From positions 1 to 64,000 of the forward strand of contig NZ_JARGNU010000011.1 in the NCBI RefSeq assembly GCF_029212375.1: 64,000 bases of DNA, written 5' to 3'. The DNA is from Zhongshania sp. Lineage in GTDB: Bacteria; Pseudomonadota; Gammaproteobacteria; Pseudomonadales; Spongiibacteraceae. The notes below the pieces were generated by a model. It did no database searches and had not been told where the DNA came from. It saw only the letters and a program-made list of their open reading frames with translations. This document shows positions 30,358 to 39,770 of the stretch, in pieces. A program made the translations under genes and the position numbers. Numbering within the stretch: position 1 is the first letter of the stretch; each line of letters starts with the position of its first letter.

Positions 30358-32596
30358 CTATGGCGTCCACTTTCTGGAAGCCGCGTGGCAGCTTGTGACC
30401 GCGGCGACCGCGTTCACCCACATAGTGTTCAAGCTCGGCAAACTTCAGTGACAAGTGGCGCTTACCCGAAATAACTTTCAACACGTCGCGCTCGCCAAAC
30501 ACCGCAATTGCAGTGACGTACTCTTCGCGGCTTGCCAGTCGCGCCGAGGGAATACCGATCATTTTATTACCCTTACCGCGGGGCATAACAGGCAACTCAG
30601 CGGCGGGGAAAATCAACATCCGGCCTTCAGTTGTCACCGCCACCACATAGCTATTTTCTAGATTGGCAATCGCGATTGGCGCCAACACTTTAGCGCCATT
30701 TGGCAACGTTAAGGCGGCTTTACCGGCCTTGTTTTTGCTCTGTAACTCGGCCAATTTGGCGATAAAGCCATAGCCGGCATCCGAGGCCAATAAATAATGG
30801 CCTTCGTCACTGCCCATCATCATGCCCGTAAAGCTAACCCCCGATGGAGGGTTAATTCGCCCAGTTAGCGGTTCGCCCTGCCCCCGCGCAGAAGGCAAAG
30901 TATGCGCCGCCACGGTATAGCTGCGGCCGGTACTGTCGAGAATAATCACCGGTTGATTACTTTTGCCCCGCGCCACTAAGTTATAGCGGTCACCCGATTT
31001 GTAACTCAAGCTCACAGGGTCAATATCGTGACCTTTACCCGCACGAATCCAGCCCATTTCCGACAAAATGACCGTTACTGGCTCGGCGGCGACAATATCC
31101 TCCTCCAAAAACGCCTTGGCCTCGCTGCGTACCACCAAGGGTGAGCGCCGCTCGTCGCCAAACTCTTCGGCCACGGCCAGCAGCTCTTTGCGCACCAAGG
31201 TTTTCATGCGGCGGCTAGAGCCGAGGGTTTGCTCCAGTGAATCGCGCTCTTTGGCCAGCTCGTCTTGCTCGCCCCGAATCTTCATTTCTTCGAGTTTGGC
31301 CAATTGCCGCAACTTCAACTCTAAAACCGCTTCCGCTTGGGTATCGGTCAAATCAAAGCGCGCCATTAATACGGGCTTGGGCTGTTCCTCTTGGCGAATA
31401 ATCGCAATCACTTCGTCAATATTAAGAAAGGCAATTAATAAGGCGTCGAGAATATGCAGGCGCCGCAGCACCTTGTCCAAGCGAAATTCAAGGCGTCGAC
31501 GGGTCGTGTTGGTACGAATTTCCAGCCATTCGTTAAGGATTCGATCGAGGCTTTTCACCTGTGGCCGACCATCGAGGCCGATCATATTCATATTAACTCG
31601 GTAGCTGCGCTCCAGATCGGTGGTGGCGAACAAATGATTCATCACCGCCTGCGCATCCACCCGATTTGAGCGGGGAATAATCACCAAGCGCGTGGGGTTT
31701 TCGTGATCTGATTCGTCCCGCAAATCCACTACCATAGGCAGCTTCTTGGCCTGCATCTGCTGGGCGATTTGCTCCAGCACCTTGGAACCCGAGGTTTGGT
31801 GAGGCAGCGAGGTAATAACAATATCGTCACCCTCTTGCAGCCACAAGGCTCGCATCCGCAGTGAGCCGCGGCCGGTTTCGTAAATTTTGCGCAAGTCTTC
31901 CGGCGGCGTAATTATTTCCGCATCGGTCGGGAAATCTGGGCCTTTTACATGCTCGCAAAGTTCTGCCACCGAGGCATTCGGCGCATCCAACAAATGAATA
32001 CAGGCACTAACGACCTCGCGCAAATTGTGCGGCGGAATATCGGTGGCCATGCCCACGGCGATACCGGTGGTGCCATTGAGCAGTATATTGGGCACCCGCG
32101 CCGGCATGGTAGAGGGCTCGTCCATGGCGCCATCAAAATTCGGCACCCAATCCACCGTGCCTTGGCCCAGTTCGCTTAGCAGCACTTCGGCGTATTTGGT
32201 CAGTTTAGACTCGGTATAACGCATCGCCGCGAAGGATTTTGGATCATCCGGCGAACCCCAGTTGCCCTGGCCGTCAATGAGTGGGTAGCGGTATGAGAAG
32301 TCCTGCGACATCAGCACCATGGCCTCGTAAACCGCGCTGTCGCCATGTGGGTGAAATTTACCGATAACGTCGCCAACGGTACGCGCCGACTTTTTGTACT
32401 TGGCGTTGGCTTTTAAACCCAGCTCGCTCATGGCGTACACAATCCGCCGCTGCACCGGCTTTAAGCCATCGGCTATATTCGGCAGCGCGCGGTCGAGAAT
32501 AACGTACATGGAATAGTCCAAATAAGCCTTCTCGGTGTAGCTCTTCAAGGGCATTTGTTCGACGCCATCGGCGCCAATCACAATAGTTTCTGACAT
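30338..32596 (-). CDS. parC: DNA topoisomerase IV subunit A
   Basis: ParC is the cleavage subunit of topoisomerase IV, which decatenates replicated chromosomes. The 752 residues match the family. The catalytic Tyr127 is in AAMRYTES. The quinolone-determining region reads [12 protein letters not shown] with Ser87 and Glu91, the susceptible-type residues. A C-terminal beta-pinwheel follows, with degenerate blades. The ATG at 32596 gives the standard N-terminus. ParE is not in the window. Confidence 0.97.
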   Translation of the reverse strand: MSETIVIGADGVEQMPLKSYTEKAYLDYSMYVILDRALPNIADGLKPVQRRIVYAMSELGLKANAKYKKSARTVGDVIGKFHPHGDSAVYEAMVLMSQDFSYRYPLIDGQGNWGSPDDPKSFAAMRYTESKLTKYAEVLLSELGQGTVDWVPNFDGAMDEPSTMPARVPNILLNGTTGIAVGMATDIPPHNLREVVSACIHLLDAPNASVAELCEHVKGPDFPTDAEIITPPEDLRKIYETGRGSLRMRALWLQEGDDIVITSLPHQTSGSKVLEQIAQQMQAKKLPMVVDLRDESDHENPTRLVIIPRSNRVDAQAVMNHLFATTDLERSYRVNMNMIGLDGRPQVKSLDRILNEWLEIRTNTTRRRLEFRLDKVLRRLHILDALLIAFLNIDEVIAIIRQEEQPKPVLMARFDLTDTQAEAVLELKLRQLAKLEEMKIRGEQDELAKERDSLEQTLGSSRRMKTLVRKELLAVAEEFGDERRSPLVVRSEAKAFLEEDIVAAEPVTVILSEMGWIRAGKGHDIDPVSLSYKSGDRYNLVARGKSNQPVIILDSTGRSYTVAAHTLPSARGQGEPLTGRINPPSGVSFTGMMMGSDEGHYLLASDAGYGFIAKLAELQSKNKAGKAALTLPNGAKVLAPIAIANLENSYVVAVTTEGRMLIFPAAELPVMPRGKGNKMIGIPSARLASREEYVTAIAVFGERDVLKVISGKRHLSLKFAELEHYVGERGRRGHKLPRGFQKVDAIETVSPV

Positions 32597-32773
32597 ACGG
32601 AGATATTCAATCCTTATTTCTGTAATAGTCTAAAGACTAGCGGAATTACGCTGCGTTAGCGACGCAGTGCCCGCGACTACTAATAAACACTATCGCGGCT
32701 ACGGGTAATTACGAAGGGTTTGTTACCACGCCCCCTCCTATACTGATCCCAAGTTGATCAAAGGAGATCTGAG

Positions 32774-33013
32774 ATGGCCGCCCAAAAAGTAGTTAGATTA
32801 GCAGAATATCGTCAAAATACGCAGCAGATGCACATTGACGACATTAGCGCACAGGCCTTTCTGTTTCTACAGGAACAGGCTCAGGAACTCGATCTGCCCA
32901 TGCGAACCCTGCTTAAAGAGCATTTATTAGGTATTGCCTGCGTGGTTAAGGCCGTAGAGGGCATTGACGAGGCCCAAAACTGGCTTGCTATGATTAGCGA
33001 CGAAATCAGTTAA
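32774..33013 (+). CDS. Small conserved-looking hypothetical protein (79 aa)
   Basis: I do not recognise this protein. It is soluble, acidic and helical, with no signal peptide or membrane segment. The ribosome site is excellent (AAAGGAGA, 8 bases before the ATG) and the residue composition looks coding, so I accept it as real. It is preceded by 177 bases with a CTGCGT-N5-ACGCAG inverted repeat (32651-32667). Two back-to-back hairpins (33033-33056 and 33078-33106) follow it. No function can be proposed. Confidence 0.7.
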   Translation: MAAQKVVRLAEYRQNTQQMHIDDISAQAFLFLQEQAQELDLPMRTLLKEHLLGIACVVKAVEGIDEAQNWLAMISDEIS

Positions 33014-33032
33014 TAGGCCAGATCAAACACTA

Positions 33033-33106
33033 GCAAGGGCTAATCATAGCCTTTGCGCTATAGCGGTACCGCGAAACCGTTGGCGGCAGCATATACGCCG
33101 CCAACG
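33033..33106. other. Two consecutive hairpins downstream of the 79-aa gene
   Basis: The first hairpin has 10-base arms (33033-33042 and 33047-33056) with one G-T pair and a 4-base loop. The second has perfect 10-base arms (33078-33087 and 33097-33106) with a 9-base loop. Neither has a T run, so they are not classical terminators. They fill the gap between the 79-aa gene and the end of the next, convergent gene. Confidence 0.5.
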
Positions 33107-33155
33107 ACCACAGTTCACCAAAATCGCTCAATTAGCACACTTCAACGACCTCTGC

Positions 33156-33569
33156 TTATTTCTCCGATGACTCGGGAGCGATCTCCGCGGGCCGACAGCA
33201 ATACTTAAGCAACATAATCAGCCCTACAAATACTAGGCAACAACCAATAGCGGTCAGCAATTCCCTTGGCTCTGGCGAAAAAACAAACAGGTAATCTCGG
33301 CCTTTTATCAGCGCCGAAAAACTGGACACACAAAAAGGCATAAGAAATAGCCTAAAATTTTGCCAAGGGTCCGCGCTACCACCAACACTGAGTATCAAAC
33401 CCAAGCCAATGATCGCACTTATACCGAGGGCGTTTACCCAAATTTTTGGTGACGCGTCAAAACAAAAATACACGTTACTCAGGTACCAAATCAAATAGCA
33501 CCATAAAATAACCGTACCGCCTTTTGCGTTAACAAAATAATCTCTTAACGCTAGCCCCGTTCTCAGCAA
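33156..33569 (-). CDS. Four-helix membrane protein of unknown function
   Basis: The 137 residues hold four hydrophobic segments at about 18-37, 43-63, 72-88 and 104-124, with a charged C-terminal tail. I cannot assign a family; the N-terminal pattern DYFVNAKGGTVILWCYLIWYL is distinctive. The start appears to be a TTG (33569) seven bases after GAGGG. The next gene upstream on the same strand is the OsmC-like gene, 45 bases away, so the two may share a transcript. Confidence 0.6.
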   Translation of the reverse strand: MLRTGLALRDYFVNAKGGTVILWCYLIWYLSNVYFCFDASPKIWVNALGISAIIGLGLILSVGGSADPWQNFRLFLMPFCVSSFSALIKGRDYLFVFSPEPRELLTAIGCCLVFVGLIMLLKYCCRPAEIAPESSEK

Positions 33570-33614
33570 AAAATAGCCCTCGCCTCATTCACGCACACCG
33601 ACGCTATCGCCGTG

Positions 33615-34049
33615 CTAACTACCGACAATCTCGATTTCCAAATGTTTTTCTGCTGAAAGAGAGTTGCTGACCAGACAAATCATCTCCGCCTTTTTAAGCA
33701 AGGTCTCTGCCTTATCTTTACTGGCGACGTCTTTTAGCTGTAACTTTACCTTGGTATTAATTTTAGTGAAAAGCATAGTTCGTGCCACTTTATCTAACTC
33801 GCCTTCTGTATGGCATTGAATAGACTCCCACTCCAACTTGGCAATCTCTGCCACGGTGCGAAAGGACAATACAAAACAATTGGCAGCAGCGGCCATTAAC
33901 AATTGTTCAGGCGACCACTGATCACCAGGGCCGTCAAACTGTGCTGGCGCGGCAACCACTAGCTCTGGCAAATTCTCGGCATTGCAACGCAGCGTATTCT
34001 GCGCAGTCGCATCAACCATAACGGAATAAAAATGGGGTAAATCATGCAT
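33615..34049 (-). CDS. OsmC/Ohr family protein
   Basis: The OsmC/Ohr fold includes thiol peroxidases that reduce organic hydroperoxides. The 144 residues show the central helix with the conserved Cys (AAAANCFVLSFRTVA) and the later ICLVSNSL with a second Cys, the expected resolving pair. I chose the ATG at 34049 because AAGGA precedes it; an upstream in-frame ATG at 34085 has no good site. In this lipid-oxidising context, detoxification of lipid hydroperoxides is plausible but inferred. Confidence 0.8.
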   Translation of the reverse strand: MHDLPHFYSVMVDATAQNTLRCNAENLPELVVAAPAQFDGPGDQWSPEQLLMAAAANCFVLSFRTVAEIAKLEWESIQCHTEGELDKVARTMLFTKINTKVKLQLKDVASKDKAETLLKKAEMICLVSNSLSAEKHLEIEIVGS

Positions 34050-34144
34050 AACGGCATCCTTATATAACCAGTTCATATACATCAAAATAAGAGAGATTTA
34101 TTCAGCCTATACCGCGATGATTAATGCTCCCAAGAATGAATAAA

Positions 34145-34158
34145 ATTTAAGCTTAAAT
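34145..34158. promoter_or_regulatory. 14-bp perfect palindrome upstream of the WS/DGAT gene
   Basis: ATTTAAGCTTAAAT is a perfect palindrome in the 321-base gap between the OsmC-like gene and the wax-ester synthase region. It could be an operator, but AT-rich palindromes also arise by chance. Apart from this and the 28-codon ORF I see nothing else in the gap. Confidence 0.3.
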
Positions 34159-34270
34159 AGGACTAATACACTTAGATCTCGGTTGATTTTAGACCCTAGG
34201 CTCACGCACACTGGAGTCAGCAAAACTACCCCAACACGAACATCATTATTTACTCGTACCCTAGGAGTAC

Positions 34271-34357
34271 ATGATGATAGACCACTCGCTGGACCTACAA
34301 CCGATACCGAATATTAAAACGGTTAGTAAAATTCAGGTGAAAGACAAGCGTGTTTAA
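34271..34357 (+). CDS. Possible 28-residue leader peptide or small protein
   Basis: An open frame begins ATG-ATG behind a very good ribosome site (AGGAG, 5 bases before). It ends with TAA at 34355-34357, 14 bases before the WS/DGAT ATG. The predicted peptide begins MMIDHSLDLQ and ends with a basic KDKRV. It has no membrane segment and no run of a single amino acid that would suggest attenuation. The ribosome site and position argue for translation; otherwise nothing is known. Confidence 0.4.
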   Translation: MMIDHSLDLQPIPNIKTVSKIQVKDKRV

Positions 34358-34371
34358 ACAAGGAAAATTTT

Positions 34372-35892
34372 ATGAAGCAATTGTCTCAGTTTGATTCCAT
34401 TTTTGTCTACAACGAAAGTAACTCCACACCGCTTCATATCAGCCCCATTCTCATTTACGACCCCAGCAGTGCCCCCGATGGCATTGTTCGCTACAAAGAC
34501 ATTTTGGCTAAATTCAACGAGCGCATTCATAAATCACCGGTGTTTCGTCGCAAGCTTGTGCGGGTGCCGTTTAATTTAGATAGTCCGTATTGGGTAGAGG
34601 ACAAAAACTTCGACCTTGAATTTCATGTTCGCCATATCGCGCTTCCCCAGCCCGGTGACTGGCGCCAGTTTTGTATTTTGCTCGCCCGCTTGCACAGCCG
34701 TCCTCTCGATTTAAATCGCCCACCATGGGAGGCCTATATTATTGAGGGCTTAGACAATATCACCGGTTTGCCCTCTGGCTGTTTTGCAATGTACCTAAAG
34801 ATTCATCATAGCGCGATTGATGGCGCAACGGGCAATCAGATTATAGAAGCCCTACACGACCTCGGCCCCGACAATGTAATCATCAGCGAGCCCGACCAGT
34901 GGCGGGGCGAGGACGACCCTAGCCAATTCGCGCTATTAAAAAACGCGTATTTCAATGTTTTTAAATCGCCCAGAAAACTCAGCAAAGCCATTAAGCACGC
35001 ATTTAAATCACGCAAAGAAGAGCACAAAGGCTATGGCGGAAAAGCATTCACCAGTCACAGCGTTAAAGACCGCACTCGCTTCAACAATGCCGTTACGCCC
35101 CACCGCGTTTTTGGCGGCCTGCGGATGGATTTACAAGAGCTAAAATATATTAAAAACACCGTAGGCGAGTGCACCCTAAATGACGTATTACTCAGTATCG
35201 TCGGCGGTGCAATGCGCAGCTATCTTGAATCAAAAAATGAGCTACCAACAAACTCCCTAGTCGCTGGCGTCCCCATTAGCACCCGTACCGAAACCAATGC
35301 CAACGCAGAGGGTGGCAATGAAGTTGCCGGTATGCGCTTACATTTACGCACCGATATCGCCGACCCTATAGAGCGCCTAAAATTAATTCATAGCGATGCT
35401 ATGGCCAGCAAAGCGTATGCAAATGCGATTGGCGTTGAGCGAATCTCGACCATTGTAAACTCGATTCCCTCTGGACTCGCCTCACTGGGAATGCGGGTGG
35501 CGGCCAGTACCGGTTTAAGCAGCAAAGCACCCGTCTTACACACGATTGTCACCAATGTGCCCGGCCCTGCCTTTCCGATGTATATGTGCGGCGCCAAAGC
35601 CATGCTCTGGTTAGGGGCCGGTGCGCCGCTTGATGGCGCTGGATTATTCCACACCGTGAACAGCTATTTTGGCAGCGTTTCACTGACGTTTATTTGTTGC
35701 AGAGAGATGCTGCCAGACCCCGACTTTTATCATCAGTGTATCAACACCGCGTTTCGTGACTTACTCAATGCGGCCAAAACGCTAGATCACAACGCGCAAT
35801 TAGCGAGCGCTAAAACTAGCCGTAGCAGAACGGCAAACAAGACAACAGCACCAAGCAAACCGAGGGCGAGGAAAGTTGTTTCCAAGACCTAA
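34372..35892 (+). CDS. Wax ester synthase/acyl-CoA:diacylglycerol acyltransferase (WS/DGAT)
   Basis: The bifunctional acyltransferase esterifies fatty alcohols or diacylglycerol with acyl-CoA to form storage wax esters or triacylglycerol. The active-site motif HHSAIDG lies at 145-151 (the HHxxxDG signature). The PLDLNRPPWE segment precedes it, and NVPGP is present in the C-terminal DUF1298 half. The 506 residues run slightly long because of a Lys/Arg/Ser-rich tail. An SDR and an acyl-CoA ligase follow on the same strand, so a lipid-storage operon is likely. Confidence 0.92.
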   Translation: MKQLSQFDSIFVYNESNSTPLHISPILIYDPSSAPDGIVRYKDILAKFNERIHKSPVFRRKLVRVPFNLDSPYWVEDKNFDLEFHVRHIALPQPGDWRQFCILLARLHSRPLDLNRPPWEAYIIEGLDNITGLPSGCFAMYLKIHHSAIDGATGNQIIEALHDLGPDNVIISEPDQWRGEDDPSQFALLKNAYFNVFKSPRKLSKAIKHAFKSRKEEHKGYGGKAFTSHSVKDRTRFNNAVTPHRVFGGLRMDLQELKYIKNTVGECTLNDVLLSIVGGAMRSYLESKNELPTNSLVAGVPISTRTETNANAEGGNEVAGMRLHLRTDIADPIERLKLIHSDAMASKAYANAIGVERISTIVNSIPSGLASLGMRVAASTGLSSKAPVLHTIVTNVPGPAFPMYMCGAKAMLWLGAGAPLDGAGLFHTVNSYFGSVSLTFICCREMLPDPDFYHQCINTAFRDLLNAAKTLDHNAQLASAKTSRSRTANKTTAPSKPRARKVVSKT

Positions 35893-35935
35893 CGACATCA
35901 ACTGACTCACACAACTATTCAATAAGGATTCTATT

Positions 35936-36712
35936 TTGGCCAGCAATTATTTCAACCTCAAAGGCAAAATTTGTCTTATTACCGGCGCTTCAAGCGGGCT
36001 CGGCGTTCATTTCGCCAATGTATTGGCTAGCGAAGGTGTCACCGTTATTCTCGCCGCCCGCCGTGCCGACAAACTCGGCAACGCTGTAGAGAACATTCGC
36101 GCCAACGGCGGCAGCGCCTACGCGGTAACAATGGATGTTGCCAATAGCGACAGCGTAACTAAGGCCTTTGCCATTATCAAAGAAGAATACGGCGGCCTCG
36201 ATATTCTCATCAACAATGCGGGGGTTGCCGACGAGCCAAAGAAATTTCTCGATACCAATGAGCAAGATTGGAGCTGGGTAATGGAAACCAATCTCAGCGG
36301 CGCTTGGCGAGTGGCACGCGCGGCAGCGCTACAAATGGTCGAGGCCGGCACCAAAGGCAGCATTATCAATATTGGTTCTATTTACGGGCAGCATACTGGG
36401 GTAATGAAAGTTGCCTACAATGTTTCCAAGGCAGGGGTAGTGCAATTAACAAAATCCATGGCCATGGAGCTCTGCAGAGATAACATTAGAGTTAATGCCC
36501 TGTGTCCGGGGTGGTTCTTAACGGAAATTAATGACGATTATTTTTCGTCCGAATCAGGCCAGCGCTATATCAAAGGCTTTCCTGCGCGGCGGTTGGGCAA
36601 CATGGATGACCTTACCGTGCCCTTACTGCTGCTCGCCAGTAATAGCGCAGGGGCGTATATGAATGGCACAAGTATTACAGTAGACGGCGGTCTGGTGGAA
36701 TCACCCATTTAA
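35936..36712 (+). CDS. Short-chain dehydrogenase/reductase
   Basis: This is a classical SDR of 258 residues. The cofactor motif TGASSGLG lies at 16-23, NNAG at 93-96, and the catalytic Ser148, Tyr161 and Lys165 are in place (YNVSK). The C-terminus has the usual DGG. An Arg pair after the second strand (ARRADK) favours NADPH. The start is a TTG (35936) with AAGGA upstream. Its place between the WS/DGAT gene and the acyl-CoA ligase suggests a fatty-acyl or alcohol substrate, which is inferred. Confidence 0.88.
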   Translation: MASNYFNLKGKICLITGASSGLGVHFANVLASEGVTVILAARRADKLGNAVENIRANGGSAYAVTMDVANSDSVTKAFAIIKEEYGGLDILINNAGVADEPKKFLDTNEQDWSWVMETNLSGAWRVARAAALQMVEAGTKGSIINIGSIYGQHTGVMKVAYNVSKAGVVQLTKSMAMELCRDNIRVNALCPGWFLTEINDDYFSSESGQRYIKGFPARRLGNMDDLTVPLLLLASNSAGAYMNGTSITVDGGLVESPI

Positions 36713-36814
36713 GTAGTGCGGCATTTTATACTCTGAGGTTCGCCGCGACATCGCGGTGCGCCACTAAACTTTTATTTAAACAACCAACGATTAAACACGT
36801 GGCAGGAACCCTCC

Positions 36815-38389
36815 ATGACCAGTGCCAACCTAGCATCCCGCACCTTTGGCGAACTGATTCGTCACTATGCAACGACTCAAGCAAACCACCCTGCGCTTAT
36901 ATTTAAAGACCGCCACAGCAGTTATAGCGACTTGGAAAAGCAGTGCAATGCTATTGCGAACACCTTGCTTGCAGCCGGCATTAACAAAGGCGACAGAGTG
37001 GGGATATTAGCCAAAAACTCGGATCACTATTTGCAACTATTACTCGGCGCCGCACATATTGGCGCCGTAACTGTTGGTCTTAACTGGCGGCTCAACCCAA
37101 AAGAATTAAGCTATATTAGCAACGACAGCGAGATGAAGGTCTTGTTTGTTGGCTCCGATTTTACTAATACTGCTGCGGTAATCAAGCAGGCGACGCCCAC
37201 GTTAAAACACATTATTGTCATAGACTCGATTCACCCAGAGTGGCCAACACTAGCCAATTGGATTGCAAACAGCTCGCGTAGCCAAGCCAATATTAGTGTC
37301 GGTGCCGATGACGCCGCCCTACAGTTGTATACCAGCGGCACTACCGGCCACCCTAAGGGCGTGGTCCTTCCCCACCGCGCTTTTTTCGATCCATGGGTCT
37401 ACCAAAATCACCCAGAGATGGCGTGGAATAACATAACGCCTGACGATGTCTGCTTACTCGCCATGCCATTTTTCCATGTAGGCGGCATTGGTTTAGCCTT
37501 TATGGCACTGCGCGGCGGGGCCAGTGCGGTGATTGTTCCTGAGTTTTCGCCCACCGAATTTCTCAACGTCGTACCGGAATATGGTGTTAGCCGTACATTT
37601 TTAGTTCCCGCCGCCCTGCGCGCCATTTTACTATTACCCGAAGCAGCCACAGCAGACTGGTCATCGTTGCGGCAAATCATATACGGCGCCGCGCCAATGC
37701 CCGAAGCACTGCTACTCGACGCCCTAAGCATTATAAAATGTAACTTTGTGCAAAATTACGGCATGACAGAGCTTTCTGGAACAGTGGTACATTTGCCGCC
37801 CGAAGACCACATCCAAGGTAGCAAGCGCTTGCGATCAGCCGGTTTGCCCACCCCCAATACAGCAATAAAAATTATCGACGAGCATGGCCTTGCCGTAGCA
37901 CAAGGTGAGGTTGGCGAAATATTAATCCGCAGCCCCGCTACCATGCTGGCTTATTGGAAAAACCCCGACGCCACCGCAAAAACCTTGATTAATGGTTACA
38001 TCCACACCGGTGACGCAGGCTATCAAGACCAAGACGGCTATCTTTATATTTTTGACCGAGTTAAAGATATGATTATTAGCGGCGGTGAAAACATTTACCC
38101 AATTGAAGTTGAAAATGCACTTTTCAGCCACCCAGACATCACCGATGTTGCGGTCATAGGTACACCCGATGACAAATGGGGCGAGGCCGTCACCGCTGTT
38201 GTGGTATGCAAAGAGAATAGCTTAGTCACTGAACAAGAATTAATTGACTACGCCAAGGCACATATCGCCACCTACAAGTGCCCCAAGAAGATTGTGTTCA
38301 GCACGGAGCTACCTCGCAACGCCTCGGGCAAGATACTGAAGCGACAACTTCGCCAACCCTACTGGGAACAGCAAGACAGAAAGATATAA
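36815..38389 (+). CDS. AMP-forming acyl-CoA synthetase
   Basis: The 524-residue adenylate-forming ligase activates a carboxylic acid to its CoA thioester. Motifs: the P-loop YTSGTTGHPKG (172-182), YGMTELSG, the hinge-region YIHTGDAGYQDQDGYLYIFDR, and the catalytic Lys near the end in ASGKILKR. The family includes long- and medium-chain fatty-acid ligases. The context (WS/DGAT, SDR, nearby alkB) suggests fatty-acid activation for storage or oxidation. About 100 bases separate it from the SDR. Confidence 0.9.
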   Translation: MTSANLASRTFGELIRHYATTQANHPALIFKDRHSSYSDLEKQCNAIANTLLAAGINKGDRVGILAKNSDHYLQLLLGAAHIGAVTVGLNWRLNPKELSYISNDSEMKVLFVGSDFTNTAAVIKQATPTLKHIIVIDSIHPEWPTLANWIANSSRSQANISVGADDAALQLYTSGTTGHPKGVVLPHRAFFDPWVYQNHPEMAWNNITPDDVCLLAMPFFHVGGIGLAFMALRGGASAVIVPEFSPTEFLNVVPEYGVSRTFLVPAALRAILLLPEAATADWSSLRQIIYGAAPMPEALLLDALSIIKCNFVQNYGMTELSGTVVHLPPEDHIQGSKRLRSAGLPTPNTAIKIIDEHGLAVAQGEVGEILIRSPATMLAYWKNPDATAKTLINGYIHTGDAGYQDQDGYLYIFDRVKDMIISGGENIYPIEVENALFSHPDITDVAVIGTPDDKWGEAVTAVVVCKENSLVTEQELIDYAKAHIATYKCPKKIVFSTELPRNASGKILKRQLRQPYWEQQDRKI

Positions 38390-38569
38390 GCCCCAGCCAA
38401 TCCCATCGGCAGTAGCGGCAACAGACGTCGTTATTGCCGACGCTCAACCAGAAAAATAATTAGTTAAAATACCTTAAGAAGCAGACATTAGCCGCCCATT
38501 CCAGTCTATAGTTAGGGAAATACGCTCAAACATCCTAAAATCTGCTTAAAATAAAACCCGATGTGATTT

Positions 38570-39721
38570 ATGCCAGTGCGATTCAAACTATCTCCAGCGC
38601 TTACGCTTTTTAGTTTACTTAACATAAGCCTGCTGACGCTTACAATCGGCTGCGCTGCCAATACGCGCGAGCAGCAGCTTGCCCTCAATATTTCCGCGCC
38701 AACGGCAGCGGAAGTCACGGCGCTATTACAAGAGGACAACAATGACAATAATCAGACCATCAACATTTCCCCAGAAGAAAACATATTGGCTATTAACGCA
38801 GACATGCGCTATTTCGTCGAAGAACACGTGCCCGCCGCACTGAGCCCGCGAGCGCGTTTAAGCTATCTACTCGACAGTATGATACGTCCCTCCCAATTGG
38901 GCTTAAGCTACGATCCAGGCATTACCTTAAACGCCACTGAGACGTTTTATGCTCATCGAGGAAACTGCCTGTCCTTAAGCTCACTTTTCATTGCCCTCGC
39001 CAGAGAGGCCAACCTAAACGCCTACTACAACGAAGTCACCATCCCCCCAAGTTGGGATATGATTAGCGACAACAGCTTGGTGTTTTACAAACACATCAAT
39101 GTTCTTGTCGACTTTGGCGACGATGGCCAAGAAGTCGTCGACCTAAGCGTAGACAATTACGAGTACCACTACCCCCAGCAACGCCTTAGCGAACAAGAAG
39201 CCGCAGCACAACACTACAACAATCGTGGCGCGGAGTTTTTGAATCAAGGTAAGAACGATGAAGCCATGCGCTACTTTCGGCGAGCGCTGTATTTAAACCC
39301 CAATGCGGGTCATATCTGGGGAAATCTCGGCACCTTGCTGCGCAGATATGCGCGTAACGATGACGCCGACATCGCGTTTCGTCAAGCCCTAACACTCAAC
39401 CCAAACGATCAGGTCGCCATTAGCAATTTAAGTCGCCTCTATCGCGACCTTGGAAAAAACGACCAGGCAACACTGCTTGAAAAAGCATCAGAGGTATTTC
39501 GCAAGCAAAACCCATTTTGGCATTACAGCAAGGCAAAATCGGATTTTGAACAAGGTGATTTCAGCAACGCACTCAAATCAATTAATCAGGCCATTGACCT
39601 CGATAGCGATGAATACCGATTTTACCAATTTTCTGCATTGGTATTACATCGCCTAGGAGACGTTGAGCGCGCCAAAAAACAGGCCGCCAAAGCGGCAAGG
39701 TTAAAATTGAAAAGTAATTAA
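38570..39721 (+). CDS. Lipoprotein with transglutaminase-like and TPR domains
   Basis: The 383 residues start with a lipoprotein signal (lipobox TIGC, Cys28). A transglutaminase-like region (about 80-200) has Cys133 in RGNCLSLS, His in YKHINVLVDF and an Asp in VVDLSVDNY, a possible protease-like triad. At least four TPR repeats follow (about 218-380). Such proteins are probably periplasmic or outer-membrane scaffolds; substrates are unknown. No strong ribosome site is seen, and the gene ends just before the terminator of the convergent TonB receptor gene. Confidence 0.75.
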   Translation: MPVRFKLSPALTLFSLLNISLLTLTIGCAANTREQQLALNISAPTAAEVTALLQEDNNDNNQTINISPEENILAINADMRYFVEEHVPAALSPRARLSYLLDSMIRPSQLGLSYDPGITLNATETFYAHRGNCLSLSSLFIALAREANLNAYYNEVTIPPSWDMISDNSLVFYKHINVLVDFGDDGQEVVDLSVDNYEYHYPQQRLSEQEAAAQHYNNRGAEFLNQGKNDEAMRYFRRALYLNPNAGHIWGNLGTLLRRYARNDDADIAFRQALTLNPNDQVAISNLSRLYRDLGKNDQATLLEKASEVFRKQNPFWHYSKAKSDFEQGDFSNALKSINQAIDLDSDEYRFYQFSALVLHRLGDVERAKKQAAKAARLKLKSN

Positions 39722-39726
39722 GGCAT

Positions 39727-39750
39727 AAAAAAGGCGCCCTAAAGGCGCCT
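39727..39750 (-). terminator. Terminator of the TonB receptor gene
   Basis: AGGCGCC (39732-39738) and GGCGCCT (39744-39750) flank a 5-base loop. On the minus strand TTTTTTAT follows. It is a clear Rho-independent terminator for the receptor transcript and may also slow the convergent gene. Confidence 0.85.
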
Positions 39751-39770
39751 AAGTATAGCAATTTTAGCAA

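Noticed and set aside
31068..31604. 178-codon open frame antisense to parC
   Set aside because: Its Ser/Arg-rich translation has no family features and it lies wholly within a clear parC gene.
34192..34270. Repeated ACCCTAGG 64 bases apart before the WS/DGAT gene
   Set aside because: Eight bases twice in about 80 could be chance; no further symmetry supports it.
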